A DNA stretch of 64,000 nucleotides. It comes from Gammaproteobacteria bacterium. Lineage in GTDB: Bacteria; Pseudomonadota; Gammaproteobacteria; SZUA-140. The stretch spans positions 372,001 through 436,000 of the forward strand of contig JADJQS010000006.1 of NCBI GenBank assembly GCA_016712635.1, given 5' to 3'. Position 1 is the stretch's first letter; the number at the start of each line of letters is the position of its first letter. The notes beneath the pieces were generated by a model. That model worked only from the letters and a program-made list of their open reading frames with translations, ran no database searches and was not told the origin of the DNA. The position numbers and the translations under genes were made by a program. This document shows positions 28,386 to 35,815 of the stretch, in pieces.

Positions 28386-28405
28386 GTTCGTCCACGGGGA
28401 CGAAC
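28386..28405. repeat. Perfect inverted repeat (hairpin)
   Basis: GTTCGTCC and GGACGAAC, eight bases each, flank a four-base loop. No T run follows on either strand, so this is not a standard terminator. It lies 74 bases after tRNA-Pro and could mark a processing site or a protein-binding palindrome. The surrounding 28313-28615 holds no gene that I can support. Confidence 0.5.
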
Positions 28406-28615
28406 GGTAGCGGTTACTGTCTCTCCTCGACCAATCCAGATTACTGTTCGATGCAATCGGCTGCCATGCGGTCTACCGATCCGGCTGGAGCTTGCAGGGA
28501 TGGGGGCATTAATACCGATCCCGCCCCAAGGGACGGGATCGATTTCAGTGCCTGGTGCAATTACCCGCCACGGATCCGCAGCGGTGGTCGTACGATCGTT
28601 ATAGTTCGGCTTCCG

Positions 28616-28693
28616 CTAGAGGGAACCGGTGATGACAAAGGACAGGATGAGGATACCGCCGGTAGCGGCAAACATTAGAAAAGGCGCGTTCAT
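28616..28693 (-). CDS. Candidate 25-residue single-pass membrane peptide
   Basis: ATG at 28693 with a purine-rich GGGGGA about six bases upstream, ending at TAG. The product is a single hydrophobic helix: Met-Asn-Ala-Pro, then about 19 mostly hydrophobic residues, ending 'ITGSL'. The size and build recall small subunits of membrane complexes such as CydX or KdpF, but the sequence matches none I recognise and no such complex is encoded nearby. It lies downstream of the porin on the same strand, beyond the porin terminator. Could be chance. Confidence 0.3.
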   Translation of the reverse strand: MNAPFLMFAATGGILILSFVITGSL

Positions 28694-28986
28694 GTTATTC
28701 CCCCGATCTATGATTAGATTAGTCAAATAAAACAAATAATTAAATATTTAGATTCATGCATTGTCGCAAGAACAAGCAGTCCGCTCCGGCGCACGGGCTT
28801 CGCGCCTCGCCAATAATTCCTGACTGCAGCGCTAATATATATCACCAACCGGTGTCGGGATGCCAGCGTTAAGATCGCGCCGCCAATCCCGTCTCCTGGC
28901 ATCCGTCCTTGCCGGAAGGAAACCGCCACCCATGATGTGGCGGGATCCACATCAATGCCTGGCCGTGCGCTCTGTAATCGGTGAGC

Positions 28987-29016
28987 AAAAAAAACGGGCA
29001 CCCTTCCGGGTGCCCG
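28987..29016 (-). terminator. Strong rho-independent terminator of the porin gene
   Basis: On the minus strand, a nine-pair stem (CGGGCACCC/GGGTGCCCG) with loop GGAA is followed by eight T (A8 at 28987-28994 on the plus strand). It lies 30 bases past the porin stop. Confidence 0.92.
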
Positions 29017-29045
29017 CTGACCATTCCTGGAGGTGCCAGGAGGGA

Positions 29046-30101
29046 TCACATGATGTCGGCGGAGAAGTTGTACTTGATGCCGAGCGCGATGGCGCTGCTG
29101 TCCTCGCCCGCGGTGCCGCCGGTGTAAAGGTCGGAATCGAAGGATGAGGTGTGGGGCGCCGACACGAAGCGGTAGCTGCCGCCATCGTCGTTGGAGATGT
29201 CAGTGAAGATGGCGTATACGGTGGTGCTCTCCGCCAGATTGTGGAAAACGCCCAGAGAGACCTGGCTGGCGCCGCTGTCGTCCACCGTGTCGAGTTCATC
29301 GGCGGTGGCGAAGGCGAGGCTGAAGCGGGTGTCGCCGGCCCGATAGGAGCCTGCCAGCCAGAAGGCGTCGCGGTCAGCACCGTCGACGAAGCCGGCCCCC
29401 GAGATGGACTCGAAGGCGCCGGTGACAGTGAAGCCGCCGTCCAGATTGATGCTGCCGACGAGCTTCATGGCTTCTTCGTCGGTTCCGCCGCTGCCGCCGT
29501 CGTTCGCGTCAAACGATGCGCCGACGAAATACATATCGTTGCTGTAATGGATCTGGCCGCCCATGTTGTTGGCGCCGTCTTCGACCTCTTCGGCGCCGTA
29601 CTGTACGTGCCAGCTCAGGCCGTCCATATCCGGTCCGAACCAGATGATCGCATGTCCGATCCCGCCGTCGAAGTACGTCGACCCGTTGCCGGCATTGCCC
29701 ATGACCGAGCTGTAGTCGGCGATCGTGCCTTCGAAGGGATCGAGCGCGTGCGACAGTGTCTTCCATGGCCGGCCCTGGAATCCGAGCGCTACCGTGCCGA
29801 AGCCGCCGCGCAATCCCGCCCATCCGTCGCGGCCGCCGTCGAACAGCGTGTCGCCGCCGCCGTCCAGGTTCACGAATGTATCGTAATGGAACACGGCATC
29901 CATGCCGTTGCTCAGCCCCATGCTGCCTTCAAAGCCGAGCGCCGAATGATTGCTGTTGACGCCAAGTGCGCTTTGCACGTCGGTGTCAATCGATTCCACG
30001 GCCATGCCGACTCCGCCGTAGATGTTCAAACTGCCGGCGGCATGGGCGTATAGTGGGGCCACAGCGGATGCCACGGCCAGTGCGAGAAGTTTCTTGTTCA
30101 T
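29046..30101 (-). CDS. Gram-negative porin (16-strand type, Porin_4-like)
   Basis: 351 residues. Signal peptide 'MNKKLLALAVASAVAPLYAHAAG' region, then 'LNIYGGVGMAVE', 'ALGFEGSMGLSNGMDAVFHYDTF', 'GWAGLRGGFGTVALGFQGRPW' and many Gly/aromatic beta-strands, as in general porins of beta- and gammaproteobacteria. It ends 'IALGIKYNFSADIM', so five residues follow the usual C-terminal Phe, which is odd for insertion by the BAM complex. A strong AGGAGG precedes the ATG, the upstream 255 bases (30102-30356) are AT-rich, and a strong terminator follows: features of a highly expressed single gene. The pore carries small solutes; selectivity is unknown. Confidence 0.85.
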   Translation of the reverse strand: MNKKLLALAVASAVAPLYAHAAGSLNIYGGVGMAVESIDTDVQSALGVNSNHSALGFEGSMGLSNGMDAVFHYDTFVNLDGGGDTLFDGGRDGWAGLRGGFGTVALGFQGRPWKTLSHALDPFEGTIADYSSVMGNAGNGSTYFDGGIGHAIIWFGPDMDGLSWHVQYGAEEVEDGANNMGGQIHYSNDMYFVGASFDANDGGSGGTDEEAMKLVGSINLDGGFTVTGAFESISGAGFVDGADRDAFWLAGSYRAGDTRFSLAFATADELDTVDDSGASQVSLGVFHNLAESTTVYAIFTDISNDDGGSYRFVSAPHTSSFDSDLYTGGTAGEDSSAIALGIKYNFSADIM

Positions 30102-30356
30102 GGTGATGGTCCTCCTGGCAAAGTTAGTTATGTTTTGAGTAGGAGCAGACTTGGATTTGCTGTAAAGCTAGACCATGAATAAACTTGGACTCCACCTAAA
30201 ATTAGACTTCGTCAATCTGTGTGCCGCGACGAATATATCAGGATTTTTCTGGATGCAACATTATTTTATGAACAAACTCAGTGATCTAATACTTATGTAG
30301 TATTAATACAACGACAACACGAAGGGTTGATGTGATGTCATGCGGAGTATCCGGAC

Positions 30357-30965
30357 GTGAAAGCGCCGCGGCGTAACGACGCCTGCCCCTGCGGCAGCGG
30401 GCGCAAGTTCAAGAAGTGCCACGGGCAGGCGGTCGCCGCAAGAGACGAGCGAGCGGGCAGTGCGGAACAGTATGCTCCAAGGCCTGCCGTACGCATCATC
30501 CCGTCGGAGATCGAGCCGCGTCCCTGCGGCGAATGCGCACTGTGCTGTGCCGGCTGGGTACGCACGCGGGTGCTGGGCAACGAAATCGATCTGAATCGTC
30601 CCTGCCCCTACAGCTCGGGGAATCATTGCACCATCCATGCAAGCCGGCCCCAGGACCCATGCCGTGTATTCTTCTGCGGCTGGGCCGAGGCCGGGAGCGA
30701 GCTGCCGGAATGGATGCAGCCGAGCGAATGCGGCGTCATCGTGCTGGCGGGGCGATCCAGCTGGGCCGGACGACCGGTGGACGTGCTGGTGTCGGCGGGC
30801 AAGGATCCGGATCGCCGCATGCTGTCGTGGTACGAGGAGTATTCCGTCCGCACCATGAGGCCGTTCCTGTACCAGCAGGAAGGCCGCTGGTTCGGGTTCG
30901 GACCGTTGCCCTTTCAGCGCGAGGTCGCCGCGAAAGCGGCGCGCGGCGAGAGATTATTTCTGTAA
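30357..30965 (+). CDS. SEC-C motif protein with YkgJ-type Cys cluster
   Basis: 202 residues from a GTG at 30357 with GGAG nine bases upstream. The N-terminus is a SEC-C zinc motif ('NDACPCGSGRKFKKCHG') as at the end of SecA. Residues ~55-110 follow the YkgJ/Fli-type zinc-or-iron cluster pattern: 'PCGECALCC', later 'CPYSSGNHCTIHASRPQDPCRVFFC'. Such proteins are cytosolic and metal-binding; function is not established. The combination of the two clusters in one short protein is unusual to me. Its 3' end overlaps the convergent aminotransferase gene by 12 bases. Confidence 0.6.
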   Translation: MKAPRRNDACPCGSGRKFKKCHGQAVAARDERAGSAEQYAPRPAVRIIPSEIEPRPCGECALCCAGWVRTRVLGNEIDLNRPCPYSSGNHCTIHASRPQDPCRVFFCGWAEAGSELPEWMQPSECGVIVLAGRSSWAGRPVDVLVSAGKDPDRRMLSWYEEYSVRTMRPFLYQQEGRWFGFGPLPFQREVAAKAARGERLFL

Positions 30966-32408
30966 GGCGATATCCGCGGCGGAGCGGTCGAGCATCCCGC
31001 CGAGAAATTCGCTTAGGCGGTAGACGTCGGAAAAGTTGCTCGCCATCCCCAGCGATGCGCGCACCGCGCCCATCGTTTTTCCGGAACGGTCCAGGCAGGC
31101 GCGGTAGCCGGCAAGATCCAGTTCCGGGCCCGAGCGGCGCAGGCACTCCTCGATGAGGGTCACGGTGTGGGACAGCGCGGCCTCACCGGCGCCGGGGTTG
31201 CAGAAACAGCCGGAACGGAGTGCGATTCCGTCTCTGGCGGCCTGGCGCTCCACCTCCGCGTAGTTCACGTATGCGCCCGAGGGGTCGCGCATGTTGAATG
31301 CGACGGTGCCACCCCGCGACGAGGGATTCGCATCACCGTAGATCTCGATCGCAGGGCGGCCGTTGGAGTGGCGCAGGAGGCGTAGCGTTTCGAGGAGGTA
31401 GTCCGCCAGCATGGCAACCCGGCGGTGTATGGTCTCGATGCCGGCGGATGCGAGAAAGTTCAGTCCTGTGCTGACGGCGGGGAATCCCAGGTAATTCACC
31501 GTGCCATCCTCGAAGGCGCTCTCATCTTCGTGCAGCGCATGGGAGCGGAGCAGTGTCGAAACGATTTTCACCGTTCCTCCACTGAAGGAGGGGCGGACGA
31601 GCCTGCGCAAGGCGGAGTGCCGCGCGATCAGAGCGCCGATGCCGGTCGGGTAACCAAACATCTTGTAAAACGACAATGCGACGAAATCGGGGTGGGTGCG
31701 CGCAAGATCCAGCCGGTTGGTCGGCACGAATGCCGCGGCGTCGAGCAGGACGTCGTAACCGGCGGTGTGCGCGGCGTCGATCCACTCCAGCGGGTGCTGT
31801 ACACCCGAGAAATTGGATTGAGCGGGGTAGGCCAGCAATCCGTTTCCGCGCGCCTGCGACGCGGCGAGGCGCGGGACGATGTCGTCCACCCGCAGGGTTC
31901 CGGGCATGCTGGGGATATATCGCACCTTCGCGCCGCGGCGGTGGGCGTACTCGCGGATTCCATTCACGGAATTGTGATTGTCCGCGGTCAGGAGAAATTC
32001 CGCGTTCTCGTCAAACGGGTAACTCTCGCCGATCAGTCTCAGGGCGCCGCTTGCGTTTGCGGTGAAGATGACGGCGTATTCTTCCGGATCGGCGTTGAAG
32101 TAGCGCAGTACATCGTCGCGCGCGCGCAGTTGCAGCGCGGTCGATGCCGATGCCGCGTGATGGGCGGAGTGGGTATTGCCGAAGACGCCGCGCAGCAATA
32201 TTTCCCGATGCTGCTCGATCAGCGTGGCCGGGTAGGGGCAGGCGCCGGTGTAGTCAAGATAGACCTCGCCCTGTTCATCGAGTCGACTGAACTCGCGCAG
32301 CCTGATCTGATCCAGCGCACTGGTGTACCGGTACTGCGGGTAACGCTCGATGAACGCCCTGAACCCGGGGTGTTGAAGATGCAGCGCTTGCACGCTTTGG
32401 GAAGTCAT
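30954..32408 (-). CDS. Class V aminotransferase, molybdenum-cofactor-sulfurase-like
   Basis: 484 residues. 'VYLDYTGACPYPATLIEQHREILL', 'NTHSAHHAASAST', 'VIFTANASGALRLIGE', 'DNHNSVNGIREYAHRRGA' and 'FVALSFYKMFGYPTGIGALI' (Schiff-base Lys in SFYK) are the class V/NifS fold in the MOCOS subgroup. 'LRSGCFCNPGAGEAAL' gives the catalytic Cys loop expected for sulfur transfer. The eukaryotic enzyme sulfurates Mo cofactor through a C-terminal MOSC domain, absent here. Cysteine desulfurase activity toward an unknown acceptor is inferred. No molybdoenzyme lies in the window. Confidence 0.65.
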   Translation of the reverse strand: MTSQSVQALHLQHPGFRAFIERYPQYRYTSALDQIRLREFSRLDEQGEVYLDYTGACPYPATLIEQHREILLRGVFGNTHSAHHAASASTALQLRARDDVLRYFNADPEEYAVIFTANASGALRLIGESYPFDENAEFLLTADNHNSVNGIREYAHRRGAKVRYIPSMPGTLRVDDIVPRLAASQARGNGLLAYPAQSNFSGVQHPLEWIDAAHTAGYDVLLDAAAFVPTNRLDLARTHPDFVALSFYKMFGYPTGIGALIARHSALRRLVRPSFSGGTVKIVSTLLRSHALHEDESAFEDGTVNYLGFPAVSTGLNFLASAGIETIHRRVAMLADYLLETLRLLRHSNGRPAIEIYGDANPSSRGGTVAFNMRDPSGAYVNYAEVERQAARDGIALRSGCFCNPGAGEAALSHTVTLIEECLRRSGPELDLAGYRACLDRSGKTMGAVRASLGMASNFSDVYRLSEFLGGMLDRSAADIALQK

Positions 32409-33064
32409 CTCTAGGCAGCGGTTCTTATCTGTTCTTATATGCTGGTGTCAGCCCCGGAACATGACGCCGGCCATTTCCGGCCGTTGAGGATCAGTTTAGA
32501 CTAAATTTAAACCATGTGGGAAGGGGGGTGTCGATATCTGTGTTCGGGGGTAAGCGGGTACGGCCGGATGAAGCGTGCGGAGATCGGCAACCGGGCGCGT
32601 GGAGGCATATGGCCGGGCTTGTCGCAGGTGTGATATTGGCCGGAATTTTTGATCTCGTATGATGAGGTTGCGCAGGATGGCGGATCCACGGTTTTTACCT
32701 TCTGTGTGAGAGGTTTACTAGCAGCAGGCGACGTTATTAAAGCCGTTGTGCCGGATCGTCTGGTTGAAGTTCTGCCTGAGGAATTCTCCGCCCGGTTTGG
32801 TGGATCTGCACGCGCTCAGGCTTTTCAGCGGTTTACCGATGTTAAAGAGGCAGTGTCCACTGGCGCGAGTGGGGCGAGGTGCCTCTGCATGCGGGTGGGT
32901 GCGGCGCGGCTCCACGGGTTAAATGGTGAATAATTTAATTGAATATTAATATGATTATCTGATGTCGCTGTGACCAGGTGATCATGGGTGCGATGGTTGA
33001 TTCACCGATTTATCGGCGAATATCTGACCTGTAAGACGGGCGCTGCTCGGAAGGAAGACAGGAA
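32409..33064. other. Intergenic region, no gene recognised
   Basis: About 650 bases between the divergent MOCOS-like and HDOD-GGDEF genes, so both promoters must lie here. Frames at 32649-32933 (plus) and 32718-32915 (minus) lack ribosome sites and coding-like sequence. A partly AT-rich patch at 32930-32965 could hold the promoter for the GGDEF gene. Confidence 0.4.
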
Positions 33065-34606
33065 GTGCCGACCTCGACTCACAAAACGAACCTCCCGCTG
33101 GACAACAAGGTCCTGCTCGCGCGCCTGGGACAATGCACAGATCTCCCCAGCCCGGTCGGCGTCGCGGTACGCATCCTGGAACTGGGCCAGGATCCCGAAG
33201 TTTCCCTTGGCGACGTCGCCAAGGTGATCAGCCTGGACCCGGCACTTACGGCAAAACTGCTGCGCATGGCGAATTCACCGCTTTACGCCCGACATCGCAA
33301 GACGGAGAACCTGCGTCAGGCGATCACGCTGTTCGGCGTGGAGGGAACGATCACGCTCGCGCTGAGTTTCTCCGTGGTGAACAGAGTGAAGGACAAGGGC
33401 GACCGCCGTCTCGATTATGATCATTTCTGGCGCCGTTCCCTGGCCGCGGCCACCTGCGCACAGGTAATCGGCGAACGGGTGCAGGTGCATAACAAAGAGG
33501 ACCTGTTTCTGTGTGGCCTGCTGCAGGACATCGGGATGCTCGCGCTCGACAGGTCGATGCCAGAGCTGTATCAGCAATGCGACATGCGGGCAGGTCATGC
33601 CCGCGTGATAGATCACGAGAACACGGTACTGGGCCTGGATCACGCGGAAGTCGGTGCCTGGCTGCTGCAGCGATGGAACTTCCCGGAAAAACTCCAGATC
33701 GTGATCGCGGCCAGTCATGAGCCCGCTGCCGCGCTCACCGAATCGACATCAGTCCGGCAGCAGATCGACGTGGTGGCGCTCGCGAGCGAAATTGCCGACC
33801 TCCTGAGCGGATGCGGTTCGAAGGATTCCATCAGCGGTGTGATGCAGAAAGCACAGGATACTCTGGGATTGCAGCATGAGACCTTCGTCGATGTCCTCGC
33901 CGCGTCGTCTGAGGTGTTGAAGGATATCGCGCATCTGTTCGAGATCAGGATCGATGACCAGGTCTATCTGGATTCGCTCATCAACGAGGCGTGTGACCTG
34001 ATCCTGTTGCGCCAGATCAACGTGATGCAGCGCTCCACGACGCTGGCCAGGACCGCGGAGGTACTCGAGGACCGCACCCGCAAGCTCGAGGAAGAGAATC
34101 GGCGTGACCCGCTAACCGGGCTGTACAACCGCGCCTATCTGAATCAGGTCCTGGCGGAGGAGATCCGCATGGCCAGCAGGCACAACTGGCCGTTTACGGT
34201 GATGTTTATCGACCTCGACGATTTCAAGCGGGTGAATGATGAACACGGGCACCTGGTCGGCGACGTGATCCTGAAGAATACCGCGAGGATTCTCATGGAA
34301 AATACGCGGGGCAGCGATATCGTCGCCCGTTACGGCGGCGAAGAATTCATCGTCGTGCTTCCGGGCGCGGGCCATGACGGCGCCGAGATGACCGGTAATC
34401 GGCTGCTCGCGGCCTTCCGCGGGACACACCACCTGATCGAGGGGCGCGACATCGTGGTGACGGCGTCGATCGGCGCGGCGACGCACGGCGAGAAGCATGA
34501 ATTCACCAGTCTCGAGGATGTACTCAAGGCTGCCGATCAGGCCCTGTACAGCGCCAAGCGCAGTGGCCGCAATCAGGCGTTCTTCTTTTCACAGGATCCA
34601 GCCTGA
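33065..34606 (+). CDS. HDOD-GGDEF protein (predicted diguanylate cyclase)
   Basis: 513 residues, GTG start with GGAAGG upstream. The N-terminal ~220 residues form an HDOD domain ('LPSPVGVAVRILELGQDPEVSLGDVAKVISLDPALTAKLLRMANSPLY'), a regulatory HD relative lacking catalytic metal ligands. The C-terminal GGDEF domain has 'RDPLTGLYNRAYL' and an intact GGEEF (424-428) with an RxxD inhibition site (Arg415, Asp418) five residues before it. So it should make cyclic di-GMP and be feedback-inhibited. There is no membrane segment, so it is cytosolic. It lies 261 bases upstream of the decaheme cytochrome gene on the same strand, suggesting it may tune that system or surface attachment. Confidence 0.85.
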   Translation: MPTSTHKTNLPLDNKVLLARLGQCTDLPSPVGVAVRILELGQDPEVSLGDVAKVISLDPALTAKLLRMANSPLYARHRKTENLRQAITLFGVEGTITLALSFSVVNRVKDKGDRRLDYDHFWRRSLAAATCAQVIGERVQVHNKEDLFLCGLLQDIGMLALDRSMPELYQQCDMRAGHARVIDHENTVLGLDHAEVGAWLLQRWNFPEKLQIVIAASHEPAAALTESTSVRQQIDVVALASEIADLLSGCGSKDSISGVMQKAQDTLGLQHETFVDVLAASSEVLKDIAHLFEIRIDDQVYLDSLINEACDLILLRQINVMQRSTTLARTAEVLEDRTRKLEEENRRDPLTGLYNRAYLNQVLAEEIRMASRHNWPFTVMFIDLDDFKRVNDEHGHLVGDVILKNTARILMENTRGSDIVARYGGEEFIVVLPGAGHDGAEMTGNRLLAAFRGTHHLIEGRDIVVTASIGAATHGEKHEFTSLEDVLKAADQALYSAKRSGRNQAFFFSQDPA

Positions 34607-34867
34607 CCGCCCCGGCGTCGATGTGCCGACGCCTTCTGTCTCCTGCAAGTGTGACAGCCTTGTCCCGGTTTCCATGCGCGCTTTCTGGCTTTGACCTGCC
34701 ATCCCCGTGGTTCAATAACTATCTGTTGTTAATTTAGATTTATCATCCCATGGCGGCAAAAGTCTGGTCGCCTGCCCGCTTTCTCGGCAGGTGTTTCTGA
34801 CTTGGCCGATTTCTTGCTGTAAAAGGCCGGAACCCGTGTCCACAACGACAGGATCAAGGGATCGGTC

Positions 34868-35815
34868 ATGAAAACCTCAGGTTGGTCGCGAGATTCGCGG
34901 CGCGAAAAGCCGCCGGCCATGGCGAGACCGCGCGGCGTGCTGTTCCTGCTGCTGCTCTTCCTCTACTGCGGCTGGGCCTGGGCGGAGGGTGAAGCGGCGG
35001 TGTACATCGGCGGCGAGGAATGCAGGGTCTGCCACAAGGGACAGGAACGCAGCTACCTTGCCGGCCGGCACGGAAAGATCTTCACGCTCAATCCTCGCAA
35101 CGGGATGGAGGCGCGAGGCTGCGAGGCATGCCACGGCGCCGGTTCCAGGCATATCCAGGTAGTGGGAGAACTCGATTACAGCGGACCGCTGCATATCCGC
35201 GCATTCAAGGATCCCGTTACCGCGGCCGAATCCAGCAGGGTATGTCTCGATTGCCACGAGAGGGGCGAGCGCATGCACTGGCGAGGAAGCACGCATGACA
35301 TGCAGGGGATCTCCTGTACCTCCTGTCACACGATTCACGGCGCATCACCCGTGCCGACCATGGAGATCTGTCTCGACTGCCATAAATCGCAGCGCGCGAA
35401 AATGCAGCGGTCATCGCATATGCCGCTGCGTGAAGGGAAGGTCACATGCATGAATTGCCACAATCCGCACGGCGGACCAGGACCCGGACTTCTCAAGGCG
35501 GCCTCGGTCAATGAAACCTGTTACCAGTGTCACGCGGAAAAACGCGGCCCCAATATCTTCGAGCATCCGCCCGTGCGGGAGGATTGCGCCAACTGCCATG
35601 ATCCGCATGGCTCCAACAATCCACGCCTGCTGAAAAAACGCCTGCCCTATCTGTGCCAGGAATGCCATTCGGTGAGCGGGCATGTGGGGACACTGTATGA
35701 AGGATCCGACCTGGAAAATCCGGCCGTCCGGCAGTTGCGCGGCAAGGCCTGCACCAATTGCCATTCGAGGATACACGGATCGAATCATCCGGCCGGTGCG
35801 AGATTCCAGCGTTGA
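34868..35815 (+). CDS. mtrA: MtrA/DmsE-like periplasmic decaheme cytochrome c
   Basis: 315 residues with 'aaggga' upstream of the ATG and a signal peptide ending near 'GWAWA'. Ten CXXCH haem motifs are visible at Cys 52, 85, 126, 150, 168, 194, 218, 240, 263 and 295. Size and spacing are those of MtrA/MtoA/PioA/DmsE cytochromes, which plug the MtrB-type barrel and wire electrons across the outer membrane. The MtrB-like gene overlaps its 3' end, supporting the pair. Direction (metal reduction, iron oxidation or another acceptor) cannot be told from sequence. No MtrC/OmcA-type surface cytochrome is next to it. Confidence 0.88.
   Translation: MKTSGWSRDSRREKPPAMARPRGVLFLLLLFLYCGWAWAEGEAAVYIGGEECRVCHKGQERSYLAGRHGKIFTLNPRNGMEARGCEACHGAGSRHIQVVGELDYSGPLHIRAFKDPVTAAESSRVCLDCHERGERMHWRGSTHDMQGISCTSCHTIHGASPVPTMEICLDCHKSQRAKMQRSSHMPLREGKVTCMNCHNPHGGPGPGLLKAASVNETCYQCHAEKRGPNIFEHPPVREDCANCHDPHGSNNPRLLKKRLPYLCQECHSVSGHVGTLYEGSDLENPAVRQLRGKACTNCHSRIHGSNHPAGARFQR

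Noticed and set aside
32649..32933. Plus-strand open frame of 94 codons in the HDOD-GGDEF upstream region
   Set aside because: No ribosome site, overlapping minus-strand frame of equal quality, no family.
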